Below, in pieces: positions 50,237-59,667 of a DNA stretch of 64,000 bases (within the stretch, counting starts at the first letter, position 1; every line of letters starts with the position of its first letter). The notes under the pieces are model-generated. The model made no database searches, was not told where the DNA came from, and saw only the letters and a list, made by a program, of their open reading frames with translations. The position numbers were made by a program, and so were the translations under genes. The stretch comes from Lachnospiraceae bacterium (GTDB taxonomy: Bacteria; Bacillota; Clostridia; Lachnospirales; Lachnospiraceae). The stretch lies in the NCBI GenBank assembly GCA_015057115.1, contig SVEZ01000001.1, forward strand, positions 1-64,000. Reading direction: 5' to 3'.

Positions 50237-50827
50237 CTAGTCTGTAATTTCCAGCATTTCAATCTCAAAGTTCAATTCTTTACCGGCCATTTCATGGTTT
50301 GCATCAAAGGTCACTGTGGTTCCCTCATGGGCAATCACTTTTGCCGGCACCTGGCGTCCCAGGGAATCCAGCAGGTAAACGTAGTCACCAACTACCAAAT
50401 CCTTGGATCCCGGCATGTCTTCCTCTTCAAAGGTTACAATTGCTTCCGGATCTGCCTTGCCGTAAGCTTCTTCCGGCATCAGATGAACCGTCTTCTTCTC
50501 GCCCACTTCCATATTTATAACTGCTTTGTCAAAGCCAAGGATCATCATACCTACGCCGCAAACAAACTCCAAGGGTTCTCCTCTGTCATAAGAAGAGTCA
50601 AACTGGGTTCCATCGTCAAAAGTTCCTTTATAATGCACCTTACAGGTCTTACCGCTATTCTTTCCTTCGAGTTTCGGCGAAATACCTCCGCCGCAGCCTC
50701 CACAGCCGCTTCCGCAGCCGCCGTCGCAGCCACAGCTATCCTGACCTTCTGCAGTCCCGCAACCGCCACCGCAGCCGCATCCACCATTCATCTGTTCTTC
50801 TTCGTTTAACTTATTTTCCACCTTCAT
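50237..50827 (-). CDS. slyD: FKBP-type peptidyl-prolyl isomerase, SlyD-like, with N-terminal Cys/Gly metal-binding tract
   Basis: 196 residues from ATG 50827, chosen for GGAGGAAGC upstream. VHYKGTFDDGTQFDSSYDR and LEFVCGVGMMILGFDKAVINM form the FKBP part, with the SlyD insert-in-flap domain (PEEAYGKADPEAIVTF). Cys/Gly-rich repeats (NGGCGCGGGCG, CGSGCGGCGGG) precede it. SlyD proteins usually have a His-rich tail at the C-terminus; here a Cys-rich tract is at the N-terminus. Nickel or other metal handling is likely. Confidence 0.9.
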   Translation of the reverse strand: MKVENKLNEEEQMNGGCGCGGGCGTAEGQDSCGCDGGCGSGCGGCGGGISPKLEGKNSGKTCKVHYKGTFDDGTQFDSSYDRGEPLEFVCGVGMMILGFDKAVINMEVGEKKTVHLMPEEAYGKADPEAIVTFEEEDMPGSKDLVVGDYVYLLDSLGRQVPAKVIAHEGTTVTFDANHEMAGKELNFEIEMLEITD

Positions 50828-50896
50828 AGCTTCCTCCAATTCTACAAAATTACTGTTCTTTCATTATAACAGTCTTACTCTTCTTTTGCCAGTTTT

Positions 50897-52021
50897 TTAT
50901 AAACCGGACAACTGATGTAGCAACACCATGCCTGCTAAGAAAAGCAGGTTTATGCCCGTAAAATATAGCAGGTATTTTCCCTTTTTTTCACTATAGGCAT
51001 TGCTGAAGGCCTTATAGGAAATGAGGCTGGCCATAGATGCAATCAGAGTTCCCAGTCCGCCCACATTCACGCCTCGCAGAAGCTCTTCATAGTCCTTTGC
51101 AAAATCCATCATTAGAAGAGTTGCCGGAACATTACTGATTACCTGACTGATACCGATAGCCGTAAAAAATTCATGCCCCGCAATAAGTCCCTTCAGCATA
51201 TGGTGCACCTGGGGAATCCTTCCGATATTTCCGGTAAAAATGAAAAATCCCACGAAGGTCAAAAGCAACACATAGTCAGCTCTTTTTAATATCTTCGCAT
51301 CCAGTACCATGGTCAAGGCAAAGGTAATTCCCAAAAGCACCTGCCAGGGAATCATCCTTAATACCACCAAAATAGCTAATAGAAACAGCACGCCGTAAGC
51401 TGCCACTTCCATGGAATTACTGTCTTTTTGCGACGGATTAACCGCTCCCGCCGTCCGAATCCTTTTGGTTTTCTCCGGCAAGAACAAAAGCATAATCACC
51501 AGCAGCGCCACCGTTAGCAAGGTATAAGGGAGCATACTCCCCGTAAACTGTTTTAAACTCATACCGGTTGCTCCGTAAAGGTACAAATTCTGGGGATTTC
51601 CAATAGGTGTCAACATACTTCCCAGATTCGCGGCAACGGTTTGCAAAACCACCACCCGGATGGTCAAATCCTCTCTTCCTGCATCTTTTAACACCATAAT
51701 TGCAAAGGGCACAAAAGTTAAAAGCGCTACATCGTTGGTTATCAGCATGCCGCTGAAAAAGCATAAAAATACCAGGATTGCCCCTACCTGCAGCCCGTTT
51801 TTCTCCTTTTTTAACATGCCGCCGGCAATCCGCTCAAACACCCCGTTTTCCGAAAAGCCCTGAATAATAACCATAAGGCTCCAGAGAATTCCCAGAGAAC
51901 GGAAATCGATATACGAAATATAGCTTTTATCCGGTGTTACAAAAAATGCAGATATAATCGCCAATATCCAGGCTGCCGCCAACACCGGGTCACACTTTTT
52001 CAACCATGTCATTTGTTTCAT
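50897..52021 (-). CDS. SLC13/ArsB-NhaD-type anion transporter
   Basis: 374 residues, ~10 membrane helices. MLITNDVALLTFVPFAIMVLK up to the limit and GSMLTPIGNPQNLYLYG are the paired conserved loops of citrate/arsenite/Na+ symporter relatives (CitMHS, ArsB superfamily). Substrate unknown. Starts one-gene unit after SlyD in the opposite order; AACAATG context gives a moderate ribosome site. Confidence 0.85.
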   Translation of the reverse strand: MKQMTWLKKCDPVLAAAWILAIISAFFVTPDKSYISYIDFRSLGILWSLMVIIQGFSENGVFERIAGGMLKKEKNGLQVGAILVFLCFFSGMLITNDVALLTFVPFAIMVLKDAGREDLTIRVVVLQTVAANLGSMLTPIGNPQNLYLYGATGMSLKQFTGSMLPYTLLTVALLVIMLLFLPEKTKRIRTAGAVNPSQKDSNSMEVAAYGVLFLLAILVVLRMIPWQVLLGITFALTMVLDAKILKRADYVLLLTFVGFFIFTGNIGRIPQVHHMLKGLIAGHEFFTAIGISQVISNVPATLLMMDFAKDYEELLRGVNVGGLGTLIASMASLISYKAFSNAYSEKKGKYLLYFTGINLLFLAGMVLLHQLSGL

Positions 52022-52291
52022 TGTTTTTCCCGCTTTCTATCATAATACGGTTCTATTGTACCAATTTCCCGGCTTTGGGGCTAGTCCTGTTTCTCTGTTT
52101 TTTGTATACACCACTTTATATATTTATAAGCGGCAAATATCCTTCACAAAAGTGTGATTTTTCGATGAATTCTTTTCATAATTTTCATGTTTTTATAACC
52201 AAAAATTATAGACTTTTGTATCTTCTTATGCCATAATGAAGTTAGTTATTGTTAATTTTCGTGGAGAATTTGTATTATCAAGGAGGATTTT

Positions 52292-54304
52292 ATGAGTAAG
52301 AAACCAAAGAAAGAAAAAACCGGCTCAGTTGGCATTACCGGCAGTGTTAAGACACGGTTGATTTTCGCCATGCTGGCAGTTGCTGTTATTCCGTTGGTAG
52401 CAGCGATTGGCATCAGCTATTATTCTTCAACTACCAAAGCACGTGACGACGCCAAGGAAAACCTGCAGTGGCAAGCTCACTATCTGGAGTCTGAAATCAA
52501 TGGTGTAATCGCTAAAAACCAGACTGCCATCGAAGCCATTGCTTCCGCCCCCAGTACCATTGCTTTTATGAAGGATGAAACCACCGGAAAAGACGAAGTT
52601 TTAAAACAAATCGTTTCCGTAAACGATTCCTTTGGTGATGGAAACGCTATTGTTATTACCAATGCACAGGGTATGATGCAGATGCGTTCTGACGGTGCAG
52701 ATCTTGCAGATATTTCCGAGCGTGATTATTTTAAAACCGCAATGAGTGGCACCCCAAGTATTTCTGATATCTTGGTTAGTGCTTCCACCAAACAGCGTAG
52801 TATCTGTATCGCCACTCCGATTAAGGATCCGGCAAGCGGCCAGATTATCGGAACGGTACATCGTAACTTTAATATGAGCGCTTTTCACGAGTTGTTAAGC
52901 AGCAAAGCAAAGGAAGCGTTCTTAATCGATTCCCAGGGACTTTTAGCTGCTCATTCCCAGTACGAAATCGACCCGGATGCTGAACCCCAGGATTTTAGCC
53001 AGTCACCTTACATGACCTCCGGTAAAGAATCCGATACCTATTTAAGCACTGCAACAGGAAAGCGCTCCTATGTTTCCTATTATAAGGAGCCTATTTCCGG
53101 CTATACTGTTTGTGTTGGCGTTTCTGAAAAAGAAGTGTTAAGTTCTGCAAGAGCAAGCGCTATGCGTATTGTGTTCCTTGGAATTTTTATGGTAATTGTG
53201 GTTATCTTTATTTCCTTCTATCTGGCTAACTCCTTTACCAAACCGGCGTTAGCCGTAGATGCGTTATTACACGATCTTGCTCAGGGACGATTCAAGCGTA
53301 TTGAAAAGTTTACCAACCGTAAAGATGAATTTGGTCAGATGGTGCGAAACTCCAATGCCGTTGTTGATAAACTGGATGATATTGTGGGACAGATTAAGGC
53401 ATCTTCCAACCATGTAGGCGAGTCTTCTCAGGAATTGTCTATTATGGCCAACCAGATTGCCGCTACTACCGACAGCGTTGCCAATGCTGTTCAGGAAATC
53501 GCTGCAGGTGCTATGCAGCAGGCGAAAGAAGTACAGGATTCTGCTGAAAATACTGGTTTAATTACCGATGCCGTTGAAAATGTTCAGGGCAGCACCTCCG
53601 ATTTGAATTCTTTGGCAGAACGTATGAAACAGGCTTCCGAGACTTCTACCAATTCTCTGAAGCGCTTCCAGGAAACCAGTGCTATCATGTCTGAGAAGAT
53701 TGAAGAAATCTCCACCAAGATTTCCGCTACTCAGAATGCGGTTTCCGATATCAACGAGCACGTGGAAGGTATTTCCGGAATTGCAGCACAGACCAACCTG
53801 CTTTCCTTAAATGCTTCCATCGAGGCTGCAAGAGCCGGTGAAGCCGGTCGTGGATTCGCCGTTGTTGCAGAGGAAATTCGTAAGTTGGCTGATGATTCCG
53901 AAAGCATGGCTTCCGAAATCCGCAGCGTAATGGATGCATTATTAACCCAGTCTCAGGATGCCGTTGCCGCTGCCGGAGAAATCATGGAAGGCAATGCCGC
54001 GCAGCAGGAAGCTTTAAGTCAGACTCTGGAATCTGTAGAAGGTATGTTAAACGATATCGATGCCACCGTTGGCAGTGTAGCTCAGATTGCCGGTCAGACC
54101 GACACCTGTGTAACCAGCAACCGTGTTGTTTCCAATGCTATGTCTTCTCTTTCCGCTATTTCCGAAGAGAACGCTGCTGCTACCGAAACCACCGGTGCTT
54201 CTGTTGAGGAGTTATCCGCAACCGTAACAACCCTCGCTGCTTCCGCAGATGGATTGAAAGAAGTTGCTGAAATGCTGAATAAGGAAATGGAATTCTTTGA
54301 ATAA
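52292..54304 (+). CDS. Methyl-accepting chemotaxis protein with Cache sensor
   Basis: 670 residues. Membrane helix 1 at ~24-46, an extracellular double-Cache (dCache) domain to ~285 with [20 protein letters not shown] and GIMSAF-like blocks, helix 2 ([20 protein letters not shown]), HAMP, then a signalling domain with [19 protein letters not shown] and [18 protein letters not shown]. Ligand probably a small amino or organic acid, not readable. Starts after AAGGAGG. One of the few plus-strand genes. Confidence 0.94.
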   Translation: MSKKPKKEKTGSVGITGSVKTRLIFAMLAVAVIPLVAAIGISYYSSTTKARDDAKENLQWQAHYLESEINGVIAKNQTAIEAIASAPSTIAFMKDETTGKDEVLKQIVSVNDSFGDGNAIVITNAQGMMQMRSDGADLADISERDYFKTAMSGTPSISDILVSASTKQRSICIATPIKDPASGQIIGTVHRNFNMSAFHELLSSKAKEAFLIDSQGLLAAHSQYEIDPDAEPQDFSQSPYMTSGKESDTYLSTATGKRSYVSYYKEPISGYTVCVGVSEKEVLSSARASAMRIVFLGIFMVIVVIFISFYLANSFTKPALAVDALLHDLAQGRFKRIEKFTNRKDEFGQMVRNSNAVVDKLDDIVGQIKASSNHVGESSQELSIMANQIAATTDSVANAVQEIAAGAMQQAKEVQDSAENTGLITDAVENVQGSTSDLNSLAERMKQASETSTNSLKRFQETSAIMSEKIEEISTKISATQNAVSDINEHVEGISGIAAQTNLLSLNASIEAARAGEAGRGFAVVAEEIRKLADDSESMASEIRSVMDALLTQSQDAVAAAGEIMEGNAAQQEALSQTLESVEGMLNDIDATVGSVAQIAGQTDTCVTSNRVVSNAMSSLSAISEENAAATETTGASVEELSATVTTLAASADGLKEVAEMLNKEMEFFE

Positions 54305-54317
54305 ACTTGATATTCGA

Positions 54318-54347
54318 AAAGCCCGGCGAATTTCCTCGCCGGGCTTT
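54318..54347. terminator. Bidirectional terminator after the Cache-MCP
   Basis: AAAGCCCGGCGA (54318-54329) and TCGCCGGGCTTT (54336-54347) form a perfect 12-bp stem, used by the plus-strand MCP and the convergent gene at 54374. Confidence 0.9.
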
Positions 54348-54373
54348 CTTTTTCCGTTTACGCTACTTCCCTA

Positions 54374-55117
54374 TCAGTGCATGTCAAACCAATCCAGCAA
54401 GGTCACTTCCCGCTTGGTTCTGCCCCATCGCTGATAACAAAGCATTACTTCTTCTATATTTCCGCCTTCCCGTCTAACCAGTTCTTCTACCGTCAGGAAG
54501 CTTTTCCAATAGTAATAAAAAACGGTGGTCATTCCTTTTTCATAGACACTCTGATCAAATCCATTTAAGGACTGCTCTCCGTTCTGCTCTTCAAACAATT
54601 CAATCAACAGGCGGTTGATTTCTTTTTCTTTCTCATACTCCGCCTGGGTTAAATACCACTTTCTACTGATATATTCTGCCATGCCTTCTTCAAACCACAT
54701 GGTTTCTTCAAACAGCTCATCCCAAAAATATTCGCTCCAGTGTACGAATTCGTGTCCGAAAATTTGACGCACCTGGCTAATGGGCAAGTTCTCATAATAA
54801 TCCCGCACCTTTCCCACCTTCTCATCCCACATATCATAGTCTTTAAGTTGAGACAGGTAGACTCCTTTCCACGCATCCAAATATGGTGTCATAACAGTTC
54901 GCCAATCATTTGTGAAAGCCGGAACCGGAAGTTCTGTTATCAGCTCTGTGGCACTCCTGTAATCTGTCCATACAATACACTTGGGGATTTCTTTTACTCC
55001 CATATCACTTTGAAGCATGTTTACATACTCCTCCATGCCCTCCATCAAAAGCGGCGTATGTTTTTTCAGTTCCTGCAATTCCTCTTCATTTTTACATAAA
55101 TACAACTGCTCCATGGT
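54374..55117 (-). CDS. Unknown protein with HEFVH gluzincin-like motif
   Basis: 247 residues from ATG 55117, chosen for AAGGAGACGG upstream. FGHEFVHWSEYFWDELFEE has an HExxH motif, and TMWFEEGMAEYISRKW offers the Glu of a gluzincin (E then E about 18-20 residues on). No signal peptide or membrane helix, so cytosolic. The HExxH sequence differs from the RiPP-cluster lipoproteins. Function unknown. Confidence 0.7.
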   Translation of the reverse strand, partial: TMEQLYLCKNEEELQELKKHTPLLMEGMEEYVNMLQSDMGVKEIPKCIVWTDYRSATELITELPVPAFTNDWRTVMTPYLDAWKGVYLSQLKDYDMWDEKVGKVRDYYENLPISQVRQIFGHEFVHWSEYFWDELFEETMWFEEGMAEYISRKWYLTQAEYEKEKEINRLLIELFEEQNGEQSLNGFDQSVYEKGMTTVFYYYWKSFLTVEELVRREGGNIEEVMLCYQRWGRTKREVTLLDWFDMH

Positions 55118-55220
55118 TCCGTCTCCTTTTCTGCCAGATGGTGTCAAGTCCGGTACTACCTACCGGGGTGTGTTCCATATCATATCACATTGGCTTGATG
55201 CGTGCAAGCCGTGTGTCACG

Positions 55221-56024
55221 TTAGTCCGCCAGTAATCTATGCATTTTCTGCTTAAGAAGATCGATATCCAGTGGTTGATCCGTCGTTTCCATTGACATAA
55301 TCAAATTTTGCCCCACAAATATTTCATTGTTCTCATATTCCGCTATCTTTCGGAATGCATTTACCGCATATTCCTCTTTATCAATCATTCCGAAATGCTC
55401 CCAATATACTGTATCATCTCGCTTCACGTCGTAAATCGCAAAATCCGGATAAACCGTATGATATCCATTGATGCACAGATATGGTTCATACTGGTAAGGT
55501 ATCTTCATTTTATAGAGCAAGTCTGCAATAATTTTTTCTGACTTCGATCTTACAAGTTCCCCTCGCTCCGTCTTATACGTTCGCTCCATGGGATACGGAT
55601 TCTGACTGCCCGGATGTTCTTCCATCCACTCACTAATACGCTTCTCCACAGGTTTTTCAAAGGGCCTAACCAACTGCTTGCGTCCCTCTGCCATGTCCTC
55701 ATACAACGCTCCTAACTGTTCTACTTCATACTGTTTTAGGAATTTCTTTATAGCGCTTTTTGTTCTTTCTATGCGCTTTAATAACATCCTCTCATAGTCT
55801 CTCTGAACCGTTTTCTTTACTATCGGCCATTCTGCTTTGGGAACAAAGTGGTACTTTTCTTCCCCCTCCGGTCTGATATAACACTGTGTAACACCATGAT
55901 TTTTCGCGAAACGTACACGTCCTTCCGGACATTTGTCCCATCGCTCCTTATTTCTAAGAATCCTTTTTTCAATCTGCTCCAATTCCTGAAGCTGTCCTTC
56001 CAATAGTTCTCTGTAATTCTTCAT
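55221..56024 (-). CDS. PD-(D/E)XK nuclease-like unknown protein
   Basis: 267 residues. N-terminal coiled coil (ELLEGQLQELEQIEKRILRN). C-terminal GELVRSKSEKIIADLLYKM, a Glu/Lys helix, then YPDFAIYD and YWEHFGMIDKEEY reproduce the E...D-E-x restriction-endonuclease-like pattern (Asp in PDF, Glu in WEHFG). A nuclease fold is likely; partner genes are absent. Confidence 0.6.
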   Translation of the reverse strand: MKNYRELLEGQLQELEQIEKRILRNKERWDKCPEGRVRFAKNHGVTQCYIRPEGEEKYHFVPKAEWPIVKKTVQRDYERMLLKRIERTKSAIKKFLKQYEVEQLGALYEDMAEGRKQLVRPFEKPVEKRISEWMEEHPGSQNPYPMERTYKTERGELVRSKSEKIIADLLYKMKIPYQYEPYLCINGYHTVYPDFAIYDVKRDDTVYWEHFGMIDKEEYAVNAFRKIAEYENNEIFVGQNLIMSMETTDQPLDIDLLKQKMHRLLAD

Positions 56025-56039
56025 TTTACCTACTCCTCC

Positions 56040-56420
56040 TAACTTTCTCTTATTTAACGGGTAACCTCAAATTTCTGTTTTTTCAAAACTACCCACTATC
56101 CTTGTATTTTTTCCTTCTCGTATGTGCCACTCCTTTTTTGTTTTTAGTTTCCTACCGACTAAAATGACATTATTCTTGTCTCGTAGGTATTTATATAGAT
56201 ATTTTCCTGTCAATCCGTCATTTAAACTCTCATTCTTGCAAAATCCCACCCCAAAACGTTATTTTCATTTTTTTATCTACCTACCGAATGGCTGGATTTT
56301 CCATATAGTGGGTAAGATTTTGAAACACGTTTTTTCACACTACATACGGTTCAACGATTCTTCCCATGTAGTACGTAATTTTCCAAAACGCTTTTTTTTC
56401 GGTTACCTACCGCCCACGGT
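56040..56420. repeat. Degenerate GTAGGTA/TACCTAC repeat region B
   Basis: A 480-base interval with no convincing gene. GGGTAACC (56060), CTACCCAC (56090), CCTACCG (56152), GTAGGTAT (56183), CTACCTACC (56277), AGTGGGTAAG (56318) and TTACCTACC (56403) recur. The 56368-56411 segment aligns with 41281-41320 of region A. Pairs in opposite orientation could form hairpins. Function unknown. Confidence 0.6.
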
Positions 56421-56507
56421 GATTAATAATATTCGTCTGTAATTTCTCTGATATTTTGGACGGGGCGCCGAACGCGCCCCACCCGAATGAGTATTCTTTA
56501 ATGATTT

Positions 56508-56900
56508 TTAGAACTTGATAACTTCCGGCGCTGCCGTAAAGGAACTGATTGTTGCTGTTGCATCCTTAAAATAGTATACTATGGTGTTGCCATCGTCAGG
56601 ATCATACATTTTCTTTAGGTCAGGATATGCGTCAAGCATTGAAACTCTAGCTTCACGGCGGTCGTCTTCCACCAATTCACCTGCCACACGAATCCATGCA
56701 CCATCCTTAAATGCTGAAACCTCTACTTTAGGATTCTTTGCAATCTGCTTTGCCACATCCTTTACTTTTCCGGTTTGAATATACAGCTTTCCTTCAAATT
56801 CATGGGCTGTACCAAAAGGACGAACTCTAGGCTGATCGCCTTCCACTGTCGCCAAATAATACACCCCTGCTTCTTTTAAAAATTTAACTACCCGTTCCAT
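56508..56900 (-). CDS. Pyridoxamine 5'-phosphate oxidase-like flavin protein
   Basis: 130 residues. YYLATVEGDQPRVRPFGTAHE and VEVSAFKDGAWIRVAGEL, with a split-barrel fold, typify the PNPOx-like family that binds FMN or F420. Not the true PdxH (too short, substrate residues absent). Reductase or heme-utilisation-type roles are possible. Confidence 0.87.
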   Translation of the reverse strand: MERVVKFLKEAGVYYLATVEGDQPRVRPFGTAHEFEGKLYIQTGKVKDVAKQIAKNPKVEVSAFKDGAWIRVAGELVEDDRREARVSMLDAYPDLKKMYDPDDGNTIVYYFKDATATISSFTAAPEVIKF

Positions 56901-56965
56901 AAAGCACCTCCGTTTTTATGACTATTGTACACCGTCTTTTTCTATTTTTCAAATAACTTTTCGAA

Positions 56966-57523
56966 TTACCCTCTGACCTGCACAACCAGCGGTGCAAAGG
57001 CTGCGTTTTTATGGAAAACCTCCTGGTAAATCCGTGTACACTTCTCATAAAGCGCAAAGGTCTTTAATGCTTTTTCCTCGTCATAGTATACTTTCCAGGT
57101 TCCAACATACTTCGCGTTTTGTGCCTGGTTTTTAATAAAAGCCTCCACATCCCTTGGGGGGTACCCCAAAAACAATCCGATTTCGTGAGGAAACTCTTTT
57201 TGTGCATTGACCCGGTAAATCATTCTTGCCACGCATAACTCCGTATCATCCACCGGATACTTCAGCTCCGATAAAAGCGCCTTTGCCAATGGGTCTGCCA
57301 AATCCTTTTTCAGGCGTTCCGGACGGTACATATAAATCAGAATCCGCTTCTCCATATATTTCACCGGCAAAATCCGCAATCCCTTGGGAACCAGTATCGC
57401 ATTAAACCGTCGAAGACTCTCATTTAACGCTTCTGCATCCTCCACCGGGCAGGTAAACAAAGAAGCTGTTTTAATGCCCGCCATGGTGGGAGAACAATGT
57501 AAAACAACTAAATCTTCTGACAT
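56966..57523 (-). CDS. DUF3793 family protein
   Basis: 185 residues from ATG 57523, chosen because GGAGAGGTGAGG is correctly spaced for it, whereas the GTG three codons earlier is on that site. VVLHCSPTMAGIKTASLFTC is the family signature, followed by LGLFLGYPPRDVEAFI-like text (IGLFLGYPPRDVEAF). Function unknown; the family is often next to flavodoxin or iron-transport genes. Under an operator that overlaps its -10 box. Confidence 0.87.
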   Translation of the reverse strand: MSEDLVVLHCSPTMAGIKTASLFTCPVEDAEALNESLRRFNAILVPKGLRILPVKYMEKRILIYMYRPERLKKDLADPLAKALLSELKYPVDDTELCVARMIYRVNAQKEFPHEIGLFLGYPPRDVEAFIKNQAQNAKYVGTWKVYYDEEKALKTFALYEKCTRIYQEVFHKNAAFAPLVVQVRG

Positions 57524-57570
57524 CTTCCTCACCTCTCCTGTGCTGTTTCTTCGTCATACACTCTCCATTC

Positions 57571-57610
57571 GTTAGTGTAAACTAATCCTTTATTGTTAGT
57601 TTACACTAAC
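57571..57610 (-). promoter_or_regulatory. Operator and promoter of the DUF3793 gene
   Basis: GTTAGTGTAAACTAA (57571-57585) and TTAGTTTACACTAAC (57596-57610) are exact inverted copies around 10 bases. On the minus strand a TTGACA box (about 57628) precedes a -10 TAAACT by 17 bases, and that -10 lies inside the upstream arm. The motif resembles DtxR/Fur-type metal boxes of Clostridia, so repression by a metal sensor is plausible. The metal identity is a guess. Confidence 0.75.
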
Positions 57611-57649
57611 CGCAATATTTTGTCAATACCCAGCTTCTCTTTTCCATAA

Positions 57650-57682
57650 AAAAAGCTCCGCCTAAGCGAAGCTTTTCAATGT
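57650..57682 (-). terminator. Terminator after the anti-sigma/STAS pair
   Basis: On the minus strand AAAGCTTCGC and GCGGAGCTTT pair around a 4-base loop, followed by T-run. It is a close relative of the terminator at 12328. Confidence 0.78.
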
Positions 57683-57712
57683 AATCGTCAATACGTTCCG
57701 TTCCACGTTGGA

Positions 57713-57763
57713 TTAAATGTTAAAGGACAACTTCTCAGGTAAGCTATCCTTTTCTCTCTTCAC
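57713..57763 (-). CDS. Possible 16-codon ORF after the anti-sigma gene
   Basis: A GTG start with GAGGGGTGA five to six bases upstream and a short open frame reading (V)KREKDSLPEKLSFNI. It lies 14 bases after the end of the RsbW-like gene and before its terminator. A ribosome site this good is unusual in a true trailer. Too short to be sure. Confidence 0.3.
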   Translation of the reverse strand: MKREKDSLPEKLSFNI

Positions 57764-57777
57764 GTTGTCACCCCTCG

Positions 57778-58188
57778 TTATTCTACACGCTTATAGATAG
57801 ATGTTATATTCTGTCCATCTACATATTCGTATTGAATATCATCCATGTTCTTCTTTACCATCAGAATACCCAATCCGCCAATCTCCCGCTCCTCAGCAGA
57901 CAGAGTTATATCCGGATCCGCTTTTGCCAAAGGATCATAATGCATTCCGCAATCCACAAGCTGAATTCTGACCATGCGTGATTCTTCAAGATACTCAAAT
58001 GTAATCTTGGCTTTACCAACAACATCATGATATGCATAGTGAGCAATATTGACAAAAAGCTCTTCCACCGAAATATCAATTTTCATCTGGGCCTTCATAT
58101 CGCATCCAACTTCTTCCAGATTCTGATCTATGAAGTCTATAACCTTTGGCAAATTCACGAGGGTGGCATCCAATTCAATTGATTTCAT
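57778..58188 (-). CDS. Anti-sigma factor-like ATP-binding protein (RsbW/SpoIIAB-type HATPase)
   Basis: 136 residues. LFVNIAHYAYHDVVGKAKI carries the N-box Asn and IVDCG-like LVDCGMHYDP and EREIGGLGILMVKKNMDDI the G boxes of the RsbW-like HATPase_c family. It should phosphorylate or sequester the STAS protein encoded immediately upstream. Whether a sigma factor or other target is involved is unknown; no sigma gene follows. Confidence 0.87.
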   Translation of the reverse strand: MKSIELDATLVNLPKVIDFIDQNLEEVGCDMKAQMKIDISVEELFVNIAHYAYHDVVGKAKITFEYLEESRMVRIQLVDCGMHYDPLAKADPDITLSAEEREIGGLGILMVKKNMDDIQYEYVDGQNITSIYKRVE

Positions 58189-58202
58189 AGGCTGTCCTTT
58201 TC

Positions 58203-58502
58203 TTAAACAATCGTCAAAATATCACTAAATCCAGTTACTTCAAAAATTTCTTTTACTTCCTCAGACACATTCTTAACTATCATTTTGCCCTGCTTATTCA
58301 TGGTTTTCTGCGCAGAAAGCAGCACACGTAAACCAGCACTGGAAATGTACGCAAGTTTTTCCAAATCAAAGCACAGCTCCGTAATCCCTTCAATTGACTC
58401 TTTTACACTTTCCTCCAGCTGTGGTGCTGTAGTCGTATCCAACCGTCCGTTCAAAGCAATCACCAAACTGTTGTTTCCATTCTCCTTTGAAATTGTAAGC
58501 AT
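58203..58502 (-). CDS. STAS-domain anti-sigma factor antagonist
   Basis: 99 residues, normal for RsbV/SpoIIAA. VIALNGRLDTTTAPQLEE and LEKLAYISSAGLRVLLSAQK, with Ser-Ser phospho-acceptor, are diagnostic. Partner of the RsbW-like protein 14 bases downstream. Confidence 0.93.
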   Translation of the reverse strand: MLTISKENGNNSLVIALNGRLDTTTAPQLEESVKESIEGITELCFDLEKLAYISSAGLRVLLSAQKTMNKQGKMIVKNVSEEVKEIFEVTGFSDILTIV

Positions 58503-58653
58503 AATCGTCCTCCTATAAATTTTAGTGAAAAATTATTGTGTTATGGCTATTCTACACATTTTATATGTCAAAATTGTGTAAAATAGCAGTGAAAAGATAC
58601 CTCTTTACCAGATATCCGGAAACTGCTGTCATAACTTTCACTTTTTCCATGAC

Positions 58654-58686
58654 AAAAGGAACAGATGGCGAGCCGCCTGTTCCTTT
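58654..58686 (-). terminator. Terminator of the nitroreductase gene
   Basis: AAAGGAACAG (58655-58664) and CTGTTCCTTT (58677-58686) form a perfect 10-bp stem with GC loop, five bases after the gene stop. Confidence 0.75.
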
Positions 58687-58690
58687 ATAC

Positions 58691-59497
58691 TTAAATCCGC
58701 ACACTGCAAATGTATTCTGCATCTCCCGGAATCTGGATTCCCGGATCCTGAATCTCTACATCGCCCTGTTTTCCTTTGTCTTCCAAGCCCATCATGAAAT
58801 GACATAAAGCAATCCCTACATCTATTTTCTGTAAATCCCCTGTTGCATCCGAAATATAGCCTTTGTCCTTCTTCTCATAAAAATGATAAACACCGTCTTT
58901 CAATATAAGTCTCCAGGGCTGTTTATTCACTGCCGATGGTGCCCAGCGCACCATTTCCAGGATCTCCGCCATTTCATCATCCGCTGTTAACGGCTGTCCC
59001 CAGGCTTCCGCAAAAAACAGCTTATCCCCTGTCATGCGGTTGTCAGCGCCGATTCCCTTTCTCATTACCGATTCTTTAACAGATTTCTTCTTTGCCGGAT
59101 ATCCCAACGGACTTACACAAGGCATCATTTCCCATTCCTGTACCTTGGCCGCTGCCTCAAATGTTTCGCGCTTCATGGTTCCACCAATCCAGACAGTTCC
59201 TATGCCCAGTTTCCAGGCATGGATAACCATTTTTTCAAAGGAGTATCCATATGCCACATCCGCATAGGGCCTTTTTTCCACCTTTCCTGCTACATATAAC
59301 TGTTCGCCGGAAAGGACTGGACTGGACAGCCCATTTTCCTTTGCATCTAAAAACACGAACTCCACCGGAATATCAAATGGATTTTTAACTTCTTTGACAT
59401 ACTCTTCCAGGTCCCGCCAGTGTTCCTCGCGAAGCATTATTCCGTCGTAAGTACGAAAACTTTTCCTTCCTTGTATTACTTCTAATAGTTTACTCAT
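58691..59497 (-). CDS. Nitroreductase-family flavoprotein
   Basis: 268 residues. IQGRKSFRTYDGIM begins, MVRWAPSAVNKQPWRLIL is the FMN-binding centre, and FGYSFEKMVIHAWKLGIGTVWIG-type text (IHAWKLGIGTVWIGG) follows. This is the TM1586-like double nitroreductase layout with duplicated halves. Probably an oxygen-insensitive reductase of nitro compounds or quinones. AAAGGAGAG precedes ATG. Confidence 0.85.
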   Translation of the reverse strand: MSKLLEVIQGRKSFRTYDGIMLREEHWRDLEEYVKEVKNPFDIPVEFVFLDAKENGLSSPVLSGEQLYVAGKVEKRPYADVAYGYSFEKMVIHAWKLGIGTVWIGGTMKRETFEAAAKVQEWEMMPCVSPLGYPAKKKSVKESVMRKGIGADNRMTGDKLFFAEAWGQPLTADDEMAEILEMVRWAPSAVNKQPWRLILKDGVYHFYEKKDKGYISDATGDLQKIDVGIALCHFMMGLEDKGKQGDVEIQDPGIQIPGDAEYICSVRI

Positions 59498-59667
59498 GTT
59501 TGCTCTCCTTTCCCTTTTTCGCTATTATATTTTGCAAAACTTTTTTTGTCAAGCACCCGCTATGTATTTAGCAACACTACCCATCCTTTTATCATCTGCT
59601 ATTGATTTTGTCCCTAACCCGTGCTATAATAATTGTGCACAATTGAATTATGCAAAAGGAGTTAGTT

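Noticed and set aside
56067..56249. 60-codon minus ORF in repeat region B
   Set aside because: Lies in the second repeat array; composition follows the repeat words.
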